Assembly (NCBI RefSeq): GCF_001428825.1
Contig: NZ_LMIT01000001.1
Coordinates: 1 to 64,000, forward strand
Direction of reading: 5' to 3'
Length of the DNA: 64,000 nt
DNA from: Nocardioides sp. Root240
Lineage (GTDB): Bacteria > Actinomycetota > Actinomycetes > Propionibacteriales > Nocardioidaceae
Numbering within the stretch: the first letter of the stretch is position 1; every line of letters starts with the position of its first letter. Shown here piece after piece: positions 41,408 to 49,525 of the stretch. Below the pieces are notes generated by a model, which did no database searches, was not told the origin of the DNA, and was given only the letters and a program-made list of their open reading frames with translations. Position numbers and translations under genes: made by a program.

Positions 41408-42682
41408 TCAGGCCTTCTCGGCCTTGTATTCGGCGATCACGTCTTCGAGTACGGCGGCGGTGCTCGCCGCGACGGCGGTCCAGCTGAAGAGCTCCTTGAC
41501 CCGGCGACGCCCGGCAGCACCCATCTCGGCGCGTCGGGCGGGGTCGTCGAGCAGCGCCGCGACGGCACTCGTCAGGGCACCGACGTCGCCGGGCTCGACG
41601 ACGTCCGCGCAGAGGCCGTCGGGACCGACGACCTCGGGGATGGCACCGGCGCGCGAGACGACGAGCGGGGTCTCGCAGGCCATCAGCTCGGCGGTCGGCA
41701 GCGAGAAGCCCTCGTAGAGCGAGGGGACGCAGGCCAGCTCGGCCGAGCCCATCAACGCGACGAGCTCGTCGTCGGTGAGGCCGTTGGCGAAGGAGACGCG
41801 GTCGACGATGCCGAGCCGGTCGATGAGCTTCTCGGTGACGCCACCCGCCTTGGGCTTGGTCACCAGCACCAGCTCGAGGTCGCGCTCGACGACGAGCTTG
41901 GCGAAGGCCTCGAGGAGCACCGAGATGCCCTTGAGCGGCGCGTCGGCGCTGGCCATCGCGAGGATCCGGCCGGGCACGCGGGGCTCGGTCGGCGGGACGA
42001 AGCGGTCGTCGACGCCGAGCAGGATCGTCTCGATCCGCGCCGGGTCGACGCCGAACTCGCGCACGACGTCGCGCTTCGACGACTCCGACGGCACGACGAC
42101 GCGGCGCAGCCTCGGCGCCGTGCGCTTCTGCTCGGTGAGGAAGGAGTACCAGCGCCAGACGCCGATCTTCGGCAGCTCGAAGCGCCACTTCGAGCCGGCC
42201 TTGCGCTTGGCCCAGACCGCGGCGGCGAGCTCGATGCGGCGGTCCATCGTGATCGGGTGGTGGATCGTGGCCGCGAGCGGCAGGCCCAGGTCCTCGACGC
42301 CGAGCAGCGGGGTGGCGAGGGTCTGGTTGTCGAAGACGATGTCGAAGTCGTCCACGCGCCGCTTGAGCACCTTGACCACGCGCTTGCTGAAGGTCATCGG
42401 CTCCGGGAAGGCGCCGCTGCGCATGGTCAGCCACTCCTCGACGTCGATCAGGTCGCGGTACTCGCTCGGGCGCGGGTTCCGGAACTCGTCGCCGGGGCGG
42501 TAGAGGTCGAGGCTCGGCACCTTGGTGAGGGTGACGCCCTCGTCGAGCTCGGGGTAGGGCTGGCCGGAGAACACCTCGACCGTGTGGCCGAGCGCCACGA
42601 GCTCCCGGGTCAGCCGCCGGATGTAGATCCCCTGGCCGCCCACGTGGGGCTTGCTGCGGTAGGACAGCATCGCGATTCGCAT
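41408..42682 (-). CDS. GT-B glycosyltransferase, family 4
   Basis: 424 residues from ATG 42682. Two Rossmann-like domains: the N-terminal one opens MRIAMLSYRSKPHVGGQGIY, and the C-terminal one has GVDDRFVPP, then the donor-binding segment CVPSLYEGFSLPTAELMACE with the EX7E motif. Donor and acceptor are unknown. The gene starts 57 nt from an exact KstR operator on the other side of which lies kstR, so the three-gene operon may be under KstR control. Confidence 0.9.
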   Translation of the reverse strand: MRIAMLSYRSKPHVGGQGIYIRRLTRELVALGHTVEVFSGQPYPELDEGVTLTKVPSLDLYRPGDEFRNPRPSEYRDLIDVEEWLTMRSGAFPEPMTFSKRVVKVLKRRVDDFDIVFDNQTLATPLLGVEDLGLPLAATIHHPITMDRRIELAAAVWAKRKAGSKWRFELPKIGVWRWYSFLTEQKRTAPRLRRVVVPSESSKRDVVREFGVDPARIETILLGVDDRFVPPTEPRVPGRILAMASADAPLKGISVLLEAFAKLVVERDLELVLVTKPKAGGVTEKLIDRLGIVDRVSFANGLTDDELVALMGSAELACVPSLYEGFSLPTAELMACETPLVVSRAGAIPEVVGPDGLCADVVEPGDVGALTSAVAALLDDPARRAEMGAAGRRRVKELFSWTAVAASTAAVLEDVIAEYKAEKA

Positions 42683-42738
42683 CAGGTGGTTCTCCCCAAG
42701 TCGTGCTCCCGGGGAGCAGGGTTGTAACAAAATCGTGG

Positions 42739-42752
42739 TGGAACGTGTTCCA
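42739..42752. promoter_or_regulatory. KstR operator in front of kstR and the glycosyltransferase operon
   Basis: TGGAACGTGTTCCA, an exact and symmetrical consensus match, in the 151-nt divergent region between the glycosyltransferase and kstR. This is the expected autoregulatory site. The -10 boxes here are less clear (candidates TATGCG and TAGCCT on the plus strand). Confidence 0.88.
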
Positions 42753-42833
42753 AATTATGCGCTACCTGCCGGTAGCCTATCGACTGGGTCCTCAACAACC
42801 CGCCTCGTCATCTTCACCCCAGGGGGACATTCC

Positions 42834-43445
42834 GTGAGCATCGCGAACTCGGCCACGTCCGAGGACCTCGGATCCGCCGCGCAGCGCGAGCGCCGCAAGC
42901 GGATCCTCGACGCGACCTACGAGCTGGCCAAGTCCGGCGGCTTCGACGCCGTGCAGATGCGCGCCGTGGCCGAGCAGGCCGACGTCGCCCTCGGCACGCT
43001 CTACCGTTACTTCCCGTCGAAGATCCACCTGCTGGTCAGCGCCCTGGGCCGCCAGTTCGACGAGGCCTCGGTCCGCCTCAACGACCGAGAGATCCCCGGC
43101 GACACCCAGGCCGACCGCGTGCTCTACGTGCTCAAGCGGATGGCGCGCGGCATGCAGGGCGATCCCAAGCTCACCGAGGCCCTGACCCGTGCCTTCATGT
43201 TCGCCGACAGCAGCGTGGCCAACGAGATCCACGTCGTCGGCATGGCGATGACCTCGATCGTCACGCACGCCATGCACGGCGGCGTGCCCGCCGAGGGCGC
43301 GCTGACCGACCAGGACGTCGCCGTCGCGCGGGTCCTGGGCGACGTGTGGCTGTCCGCCCTGGTGGCGTGGGTGACCGGCCGCTCCACGGCCGCGGAGACC
43401 GCGGCGCACATGGAGACGGCCGTTCACCTGATCCTCCGCGACTGA
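42834..43445 (+). CDS. kstR: TetR-family steroid-catabolism repressor KstR
   Basis: 203 residues from GTG 42834, with AGGGGG upstream. The N-terminal region LGSAAQRERRKRILDATYEL and the helix-turn-helix VQMRAVAEQADVALGTLYRY, followed by FPSKIHLLVSALGR, are nearly the same as I remember for M. tuberculosis KstR (Rv3574). The C-terminal part (DVWLSALVAWVTGRS) also fits. In mycobacteria KstR releases DNA when it binds a CoA thioester of a cholesterol side-chain intermediate. The exact operator in front of the gene and the others in this window support the assignment. Confidence 0.95.
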   Translation: MSIANSATSEDLGSAAQRERRKRILDATYELAKSGGFDAVQMRAVAEQADVALGTLYRYFPSKIHLLVSALGRQFDEASVRLNDREIPGDTQADRVLYVLKRMARGMQGDPKLTEALTRAFMFADSSVANEIHVVGMAMTSIVTHAMHGGVPAEGALTDQDVAVARVLGDVWLSALVAWVTGRSTAAETAAHMETAVHLILRD

Positions 43446-43446
43446 C

Positions 43447-44223
43447 TCAGGCACCGAAGGCGTGCGTCGACGTCACGCCGCCGTCCACCGCGATCTCCGC
43501 ACCGTTGATGTACGACGACTCGTCGCTGGCGAGGAAGACGTAGACGGGCGCGATGTCCTCGGGCAGGCCGACCCGGCGCAGCGGCACCTTGCTGGCGCCG
43601 TACTCCATCGCGGCGTCGCCACCGTGCACGCGGGTCATCGGGGTGTCGATCATGCCGGGGTGCACGGAGTTGACCCGGATGCCCTTCGGGCCGAGCTCCA
43701 TCGCCGCGCACTTGGTCATGCCGCGGATCGCCCACTTGGTGGCGGCGTACGCCGTGCACGACGGCATACCGGCCAGGCCCTCGACCGACGAGGCGTTGAT
43801 GATCGAGCCGCCGCCGTTCTTGCGCATGGTGCGGGCCACGGCTTGCATGCCGAGGAAGACACCGAGCTGGTTGACCCGCCAGACCAGCTCGACCTCGGCA
43901 GCCGGCATCCGCTCGATGTCGCCGAAGCGGAGGATGCCGGCGTTGTTCGCGAGCACGTCGACCGGACCGAAGCGGGTGTTGGTGTCCTCGACCAGCGCGG
44001 TCCACGACGCCTCGTCGCTCACGTCGTGGTGGGCGAAGTGCGCGTTCGCGCCCCCCGAGGTCCGGCACAGCTCGTCGGCGAGCGCCTGGCCCTCGTCCTT
44101 CGCCACGTCGGCGATGACGACCTTGGCACCCTCCGCGACGTAGGCGCGCGCGATCGCGGCACCCTGGCCCTGCGCGCCGCCGGTCACGATCGCGACCTTG
44201 TTGTCCAGTCGTCCCATGGTCAC
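43447..44223 (-). CDS. short-chain dehydrogenase/reductase (3-alpha/20-beta-HSD-like)
   Basis: 258 residues from GTG 44223, overlapping the hsd4A stop. Classical SDR: VTGGAQGQGAAIARAYV for NAD(P), NNAG, catalytic Ser in IINASSVEGLAG, and YAATK with Tyr/Lys. Similar in type to actinobacterial FabG3 / 20-beta-hydroxysteroid dehydrogenases. A steroid substrate is inferred from its operon. Only 1 nt separates its stop from that of the convergent kstR. Confidence 0.88.
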   Translation of the reverse strand: MTMGRLDNKVAIVTGGAQGQGAAIARAYVAEGAKVVIADVAKDEGQALADELCRTSGGANAHFAHHDVSDEASWTALVEDTNTRFGPVDVLANNAGILRFGDIERMPAAEVELVWRVNQLGVFLGMQAVARTMRKNGGGSIINASSVEGLAGMPSCTAYAATKWAIRGMTKCAAMELGPKGIRVNSVHPGMIDTPMTRVHGGDAAMEYGASKVPLRRVGLPEDIAPVYVFLASDESSYINGAEIAVDGGVTSTHAFGA

Positions 44224-45131
44224 ACCGTCAGCTTCATGATCGTGTCGGCCGCGAAGCCGACGTGGGGGTCGCGGTCGGCGAAGAAGCCACCGAGCTGCTT
44301 GTCGAGGTCGTCACCGGTCCACAGGTCACCCGAGGCGTCGAAGCGCTGCTCGACGACCGGGGCAGCGACCAGGGCCACCATGCCGCCGTACACGACGAAG
44401 ACCTGGCCGGTGATCCGCTCGGCGGCCGGCGAGGCGAGGTAGGCCACCAGCGGCGCGACGTGCTCGGCGGAGTACGGGTCGACGCTCTGGCCGGACTCGT
44501 CCTCGCCGAAGACGGCGGCGGTCATCGCGGTGCGTGCCCGCGGGCAGATGGCGTTGGCGCGGACGCCGATCTTCGCCAGGCCGCGTGCGGTCGACAGGGT
44601 CAGGGCTGCGATGCCGGCCTTGGCCGCGGCGTAGTTGGCCTGGCCGGGCGAGCCGCCGAGGAAGGCCTCGGATGCGGTGTTGACGATGCTGCCGTAGACC
44701 GTGCCGGACTCGCTCAGCCTCGACTGCTCGCGCCAGTACGACGCGGCGTTGCGCGAGAGCAGGAAGTGGCCGCGCAGGTGGACCGCGATGACCGCGTCCC
44801 ACTCGTCGTCGGACAGGTTGAAGAGCATCCGGTCGCGGGTCATGCCGGCGTTGTTGACGACGATGTCGAGCCCGCCGAGCTGATCGACGGCGGCGGCCAT
44901 CATCGCGTCGGCCGTCTCGCGCCGGCTCACGTCACCCGGTACGACGAGAGCCTCGCCCCCGAAGGAGCGGATCTCCTCGACCGCGTCGTCGCCCGCACCC
45001 GGCAGGTCGTTGACGACCACCCGGGCACCGGCCCGGGCCAGGGCGAGTGCCTCGGCGCGGCCGAGACCGGCACCGGCACCGGTGACGATCGCGACCTTGC
45101 CCTCCAGGGACGTGCCCTGATCCATGCTCAC
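44220..45131 (-). CDS. hsd4A: 17-beta-hydroxysteroid dehydrogenase-type SDR (Hsd4A-like)
   Basis: 303 residues. VTGAGAGLGRAEALALARAG for cofactor, NNAGMTRDRMLFNLSDDEWD (a hallmark of the MFE-2/17-beta-HSD4 branch), the Ser in SIVNTASEAFLG and YAAAKAGI. In M. tuberculosis hsd4A (Rv3502c) lies directly after the ferredoxin gene fdxD (Rv3503c), as here, and acts on the 22-hydroxy sterol-CoA in side-chain beta-oxidation. GTG 45131 overlaps the ferredoxin stop. Assignment rests on both sequence and gene order. Confidence 0.82.
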   Translation of the reverse strand: MSMDQGTSLEGKVAIVTGAGAGLGRAEALALARAGARVVVNDLPGAGDDAVEEIRSFGGEALVVPGDVSRRETADAMMAAAVDQLGGLDIVVNNAGMTRDRMLFNLSDDEWDAVIAVHLRGHFLLSRNAASYWREQSRLSESGTVYGSIVNTASEAFLGGSPGQANYAAAKAGIAALTLSTARGLAKIGVRANAICPRARTAMTAAVFGEDESGQSVDPYSAEHVAPLVAYLASPAAERITGQVFVVYGGMVALVAAPVVEQRFDASGDLWTGDDLDKQLGGFFADRDPHVGFAADTIMKLTV

Positions 45132-45322
45132 TCCTCCACCAGCGTGATCGCGGCCCGCGGACAGGCCGCGACCGCACGCCGGACGTTGTCGATGTTCTCG
45201 TCGGTGGTCTGCTCGGTGTGCAGCTGGAGGAAGTCGTCGTCATCCAGCTCGAACACCTCGGGCGCCATGGCCTCGCACAGGCCGTTGGACTCGCAGAGGT
45301 CGAAGTCGACCTTGATCTTCAT
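45128..45322 (-). CDS. [3Fe-4S] ferredoxin (FdxD-like)
   Basis: 64 residues. Three cluster cysteines: two in FDLCESNGLCEAM (residues 10 and 16) and one in VAACPRAA (about 54). The fourth site of a [4Fe-4S] cluster is missing, as in P450-type [3Fe-4S] ferredoxins. Probably carries electrons from the FNR gene in this operon to a cytochrome P450 or other oxygenase of the steroid pathway; no P450 gene lies in the window. Confidence 0.93.
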   Translation of the reverse strand: MKIKVDFDLCESNGLCEAMAPEVFELDDDDFLQLHTEQTTDENIDNVRRAVAACPRAAITLVEE

Positions 45323-45333
45323 CAGGTGGCCTT

Positions 45334-45801
45334 TCAGGTCATCTTCCGGTGGTCCCAGGACGCGACCCGGTCCGGGTGGATGATCACGCCCACCCGCTTG
45401 GTCGCCTGCTTCTCGACGGCCTGGACGCCGAACTCGCCGAGCTCCTCGAAGGAGCCGACCCCGGCCATCCGGGTCGCGACTGCCGAGCCGATCTCGAAGA
45501 TCGTGTCGCGGTCGCGGACGATCTCGGCCCGGCCCTCGATCGACACGCCCCGCAGCTCGAAGTAGTCCACGCCGTCCTCGACGAGCGCGGTCACGTGGGG
45601 GTCGCGTTCGAGGTTGACGATCTTCTGGCTGCGGCCGTAGGTCCAGAACGCGATCCTCCCGTCGCGCACGACGTAGAAGAGCGTGGTCAGGTGCGGAAAG
45701 CCGTCCTTGCCGTTGGCGGCCACCTGGACCTTCAGGTTCTCCTCGAGGAGGGCCTGCACCTCTTCGTCGGTCAGCTTGACCTGGTTGCGTCCGCTGCTCA
45801 T
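45334..45801 (-). CDS. PPOX-class split-barrel protein (FMN/F420-dependent oxidoreductase family)
   Basis: 155 residues of the pyridoxamine 5'-phosphate oxidase-like split barrel: LLEENLKVQVAANGKDGFPH, YVVRDGRIAFWTYGRSQK and VTALVEDGVDYFELRGVSIE. Actinobacterial members often use F420 or FMN. The substrate is unknown. It lies 1 nt after the reductase gene and 11 nt before the ferredoxin gene, so it belongs to the KstR-controlled redox operon. Confidence 0.87.
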   Translation of the reverse strand: MSSGRNQVKLTDEEVQALLEENLKVQVAANGKDGFPHLTTLFYVVRDGRIAFWTYGRSQKIVNLERDPHVTALVEDGVDYFELRGVSIEGRAEIVRDRDTIFEIGSAVATRMAGVGSFEELGEFGVQAVEKQATKRVGVIIHPDRVASWDHRKMT

Positions 45802-45802
45802 C

Positions 45803-46795
45803 TCAGGATCCTTCCGAGGAGTGGCCCGGGAACACGTGGGCCGTCGGGTCCACGACGACGGCGGCGTTGTTGACGGCGGTCGCCGCCTCGCCGAAGCCGA
45901 CCGCGATCAGGCGGACCTTGCCGTCGTACTCGGTGATGTCGCCGGCCGCGAAGACGCGCGGCAGGTTGGTGCGCATGGCGCCGTCGACGACGACGTGGCG
46001 GCGGTGGGTCTCGAGGCCCCACTGCTGGAGCGGGCCGAGGTCGGCGACGAAGCCGAGCGCGGCGACAATCGCCTGCGCGGGCCGGGTCGTGGCCTCGCCG
46101 TCGACCGTGATCTCGATCTCGGCGAGCTCGCCGGCCGCTCCCCCGGCGGCGTCGCGCAGGGCGGTGACCTCCGCGCGGGTGACGATCTCGACCGACGACG
46201 CCTGGACCTGCTCGACCGTGCGCTGGTGCGCACGGAAGGCGTCGCGGCGGTGGACCAGGGTGACCGAGCGGGCGATCGGCTCCAGGTGGTGCGCCCAGTC
46301 GAAGGCGCTGTCGCCGCCGCCGACGATGACGACGTCCTTGCCGGCGTACGGGGCGAAGCTCGGCACGAAGAACTCGACGCCGCGGCCCACCCAGCCCTCG
46401 GCGGCCGGGAGCGGGCGTGGGCTGAACTTGCCGATGCCGGCGGTGATGATCAGGGCCTTGGCCTGGACCAGCGTGCCGTCGTCGAGGGTGAGCTCGACAC
46501 CGGTCTCCTCGTCGACCTTCAGTCCGCTGGCCGTGCGGCCCAGCAGCTGGACCGGGTCGGCGGTGAGCGCCTGCGCGACCAGGCCGTCGACGAGCTCGCG
46601 CCCCTTGACGGTCGGGAAGCCGGCGACGTCGAGTATCGCCTTCTCCGGGTACATCGCGGTGACCTGGCCGCCCAGCTCGGGCAACGAGTCGACCAGCGCG
46701 ACCCGGAGGCCGCGGAAGCCCGCGTAGTACGTCGCGAACAGGCCTGACGGGCCGGCTCCGATGACGGCGACGTCGCAGTCCACAGGGGTGCTCAC
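45803..46795 (-). CDS. ferredoxin-NADP reductase, thioredoxin-reductase-like type
   Basis: 330 residues from GTG 46795. FAD motif DVAVIGAGPSGLFATYYAG (about 6-24) and NADPH motif VVIVGGGDSAFDWAHHL (about 154-170), with no CxxC redox pair, and a C-terminal FAD motif VFAAGDITEYDGK. This fits the TrxR-like FNR group (YumC). It presumably reduces the ferredoxin of the same operon. TACAGT is 7 nt upstream, so the mRNA is leaderless, with the KstR operator over the promoter. First gene of FNR-PPOX-ferredoxin-hsd4A-SDR. Confidence 0.93.
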   Translation of the reverse strand: MSTPVDCDVAVIGAGPSGLFATYYAGFRGLRVALVDSLPELGGQVTAMYPEKAILDVAGFPTVKGRELVDGLVAQALTADPVQLLGRTASGLKVDEETGVELTLDDGTLVQAKALIITAGIGKFSPRPLPAAEGWVGRGVEFFVPSFAPYAGKDVVIVGGGDSAFDWAHHLEPIARSVTLVHRRDAFRAHQRTVEQVQASSVEIVTRAEVTALRDAAGGAAGELAEIEITVDGEATTRPAQAIVAALGFVADLGPLQQWGLETHRRHVVVDGAMRTNLPRVFAAGDITEYDGKVRLIAVGFGEAATAVNNAAVVVDPTAHVFPGHSSEGS

Positions 46796-46802
46796 ACCCC
46801 GA

Positions 46803-46818
46803 ACTGTAACGTGTTCTA
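46803..46818. promoter_or_regulatory. KstR operator and -10 of the FNR-ferredoxin-hsd4A operon
   Basis: TGTAACGTGTTCTA (46805-46818) is an exact consensus match, identical to the one at 32628. The minus-strand -10 TACAGT (46803-46808) overlaps it and lies 7 nt before the FNR GTG. The operator also covers the last codon of the Mce-associated gene upstream. Confidence 0.88.
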
Positions 46819-47634
46819 GTTGTTCTTGTCTCGTGTCCCGTCGGTGTCGAGACCATCGACGAACCAACCCTGGTCGGTGTGGACCATCGTGACGAGCACC
46901 TTGTAGGGGGTCACGACGGTCTCCGGCTTGCCGTTGCGCTCGCGCACGACCGCCTGGTTGAGGAAGACCAGCGCCTGCAGCCGGGTCCGGTTCGCGCGAA
47001 CGACGGCCTGCGCCACGACCGGCGCCTGCACGATCGTCTTGTTGGCGACGAACTCGTCCTCGATGTCGCCCGCGGTCCGTCGGTACTGGGTCTCGAACGA
47101 CGACGTCATCAGGTCGGCGGCGTCGTCGACCTCCTCGTCGTACTTCTTGTAGTCGACCGAGACGATCTCCTGCGCAGCCTTCGCAGCGGCGTCGACGCCC
47201 TCCTTGACGTCGAGGTCGTCGGCGATGACGGGCCGGCCGTCAGGCACGGTGACCTGCCCGTCGTTGTCGGCGGCCTCGACCTTCGGGTCGTCGTCACCGA
47301 CCTTGTCGACGACCAGCATCGCGGCCTCGAGACCGAGGGCGAGAGCGACCAGGACGAGCGTGGCGATCAGCACGCGGGTCGTCTTCTGGCGGGCCAGGAC
47401 GCTGGGGCGCACCGGGCCGGCGGGCTCGTCGGGGCCCGACAGTGCGGGAGGCGGGGTGGGTACGACGGCCTGCTTGCGCAGCCGGACGCCGGGCTCGACC
47501 GTCGCGTCCTCCGTGGTCGCGGTGCCGGTGGCCTCGTCCTCGGGACGGGTCGCGCCTGCCTGCCCGGCGATCTTGCGCGGGCGTTGCGTGCCCCCACGGG
47601 AGGTGGCGGGACGGCGGGGGGTGGGTCGCGTCAT
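46816..47634 (-). CDS. Mce-associated membrane protein (Mam4B-like)
   Basis: 272 residues. A long, Pro/Thr-rich cytoplasmic N-terminus (about 1-85), one transmembrane helix (about 87-110, VLIATLVLVALALGLEAAML) and an exported C-terminal domain of the Mce-associated/NTF2-like type (about 145-265). Last gene of the mce4-type operon; in Mycobacterium, the two Mce-associated genes at the same place help stabilise the import complex. 8 nt after the preceding gene. Confidence 0.85.
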   Translation of the reverse strand: MTRPTPRRPATSRGGTQRPRKIAGQAGATRPEDEATGTATTEDATVEPGVRLRKQAVVPTPPPALSGPDEPAGPVRPSVLARQKTTRVLIATLVLVALALGLEAAMLVVDKVGDDDPKVEAADNDGQVTVPDGRPVIADDLDVKEGVDAAAKAAQEIVSVDYKKYDEEVDDAADLMTSSFETQYRRTAGDIEDEFVANKTIVQAPVVAQAVVRANRTRLQALVFLNQAVVRERNGKPETVVTPYKVLVTMVHTDQGWFVDGLDTDGTRDKNN

Positions 47635-47642
47635 CGTCTTCC

Positions 47643-48257
47643 TCAGGGAACGTACTGGAGGTCGGAGGTGAGCCAGGCGCCCTTGTCGAGGACGAGCTCC
47701 ACCTGCATCCGGTAGTTCCGGGCCTCTTCCTTGAACTCGGTGGTCTTGCTGGCCGCCGTGCCGGTGGCCGCGACGATCACCGTGGCGGAGTCCTTGTCAC
47801 CGGACACCAGTCCGGTCCAGACCACGTCGCCCTTGGTCGTCGACTGGGCCCGCTCGGCCAGCGACTTCACGTTGGCGCTCGCCTTGTCCCACTGGTCGAG
47901 GAAGGTTCCGGTCGCCAGGCCGCGCACGGCCTCGATGTCGTCGTCGACCGTCTTGTAGTCGAGGTTGACCATCGCGTCCACGACCTTGGTCGCCGCGTCG
48001 AGCTGGGCCGCGACCCGCTCCTGGTCGGCCTCGTCGGCCGCGTCGAGCGCGGTCACCACGCCGCGGCCGGTGTCCTGGCCCACGCCCGGCGTCGTCGACG
48101 ACGCGTCGTCGTCCTTCCAGAACGCGAGGTCGAGGTCGCTGCGCTGGATCACGATGCCGAGGAAGATCGCGACGCACCCCAGCAGCACCGTGGCTGCGTA
48201 GAGCGTGACGTTGAGCCGGATCCGGCCTGCCTCCTCCGACGACGTCGCCGGGGTCAC
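47643..48257 (-). CDS. Mce-associated membrane protein (Mam4A-like)
   Basis: 204 residues from GTG 48257, overlapping the mce4F stop. One N-terminal transmembrane helix (about 17-40, LYAATVLLGCVAIFLGIVI) and an exported alpha/beta domain (about 75-204) with WTGLVSGDKDSATVIVAATG, like the other Mce-associated protein next to it. No enzymatic motif. Supports the Mce4 transporter. Confidence 0.85.
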   Translation of the reverse strand: MTPATSSEEAGRIRLNVTLYAATVLLGCVAIFLGIVIQRSDLDLAFWKDDDASSTTPGVGQDTGRGVVTALDAADEADQERVAAQLDAATKVVDAMVNLDYKTVDDDIEAVRGLATGTFLDQWDKASANVKSLAERAQSTTKGDVVWTGLVSGDKDSATVIVAATGTAASKTTEFKEEARNYRMQVELVLDKGAWLTSDLQYVP

Positions 48258-49525
48258 CGGCTCGCCACCGGACCGATCAGCAGCCACTTCCACGCATCCC
48301 CTCCCAGGACCGACAGGTCCTCCTGCCCCTTGAGCCGCACCGGGTTCCCGGCGTTGTCCTCGAGCCCCGGCACCGACCCGGTCACCGGATCGTAGACGCC
48401 ACTGTAGACGCGGGCCGGGGAGGCGTGGTTGCGGCGGTTGCCGGGGGCGTACTTGCTGCCCCGCATGTTGTACGGCGGACCCGCGGTGCAGCTCACCTCG
48501 GCGGCGGTGGCATCCGTCAGGGTCTGGGTGGAGCGCCAGTCCTCGGGCTTCACGTAGCCCTGGGTGCACGGCGGCACGCTGTAGTCGAACTGCAGGTTGA
48601 CGTGGCCCCAGCCGTCAGCCGTGCTTCCGCTCGGACCTCCGGAGATCAGGGCGGGATAGGTCACCAGCAGCTGCTCGATGCCATCGAGCTCGCTGACCAG
48701 GATCTGGTTGGTGGTGACCAGGTTGCCGAGCAGCACCGGCAGCGTGGGCTCGAGCTCCTTGAGCAGCTGGTCGACCGCGCGCGCCGCTCCGGGCGTCTGG
48801 CTGAGCACCGTCCGCAGGTTCTTGTCCTGCCCGCGCAGGGCCGTCGTGATCGTGTTCAGGTCGGCGGCGAAGCTGCGGATGTTCTCCTTCTGCCCGCGCT
48901 GGGTCCTCAGCACGGTCAGGCTGTTGTCGAGCAACGCGATGGTCTCGTCGGTGTGCTCGCTCGCCTCGGCGATGAAGGTGGAGCCACCGTCGAGCAACCG
49001 CTGGAGGTCCCGACCGGTGTCGCCGAACATGACGCCGAGCTCCTTGACGACCTTCTGCAGGCTCTCCTTGTCGACGGAGTCGACGAACCGGCTCAGGTCG
49101 ACCAGCAGGTCGCCCTCGTCGACGGGCAGCGAGTCGGCGTTCCCCTGGTAGTGGGCGCCGTCCGCGGCGTACGGGCCGTCGGCGTTCTTCGGCTGGAAGT
49201 CGAGGTACTGCTCGCCGACCGCGGAGAGGTTGTGGACGAAGACCTGCGCGTCGAGCGGCAGCTCGGTGCCGTGCTCCAGCTCGAGCTTCAGGTCGACGCC
49301 CTCCTCGGTCGGCTCCATGCTGGAGACCTTGCCGACCTTGACGCCTCGGTAGGTGACCTCGCTGCCCTCGAACAGGCCGCCGGAGCCGGGCAGACTGGCG
49401 GTGACGGTGATGTTGCGGCCGGTCACCCGGTCGACGACGCCGAGGTAGCTGGCCGTGATGTAGGTGATGCCGACCGCACTGAGGACGACGAACGCCATCA
49501 ACCGGATCCGTACGCCCCTGCTCAT
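48254..49525 (-). CDS. mce4F: Mce4F-like substrate-binding protein
   Basis: 423 residues. Membrane anchor at about 9-30 and MCE domain at about 37-115 (ITVTASLPGSGGLFEGSEVT, YRGVKVGKV), then a long helical region (about 145-295) and a C-terminal extension with CTQG and SCTAGPP. One of six Mce chains expected to form a hetero-oligomeric tunnel carrying sterol across the periplasm. ATGA overlap with mce4E; sixth in the array. Confidence 0.9.
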   Translation of the reverse strand: MSRGVRIRLMAFVVLSAVGITYITASYLGVVDRVTGRNITVTASLPGSGGLFEGSEVTYRGVKVGKVSSMEPTEEGVDLKLELEHGTELPLDAQVFVHNLSAVGEQYLDFQPKNADGPYAADGAHYQGNADSLPVDEGDLLVDLSRFVDSVDKESLQKVVKELGVMFGDTGRDLQRLLDGGSTFIAEASEHTDETIALLDNSLTVLRTQRGQKENIRSFAADLNTITTALRGQDKNLRTVLSQTPGAARAVDQLLKELEPTLPVLLGNLVTTNQILVSELDGIEQLLVTYPALISGGPSGSTADGWGHVNLQFDYSVPPCTQGYVKPEDWRSTQTLTDATAAEVSCTAGPPYNMRGSKYAPGNRRNHASPARVYSGVYDPVTGSVPGLEDNAGNPVRLKGQEDLSVLGGDAWKWLLIGPVASR

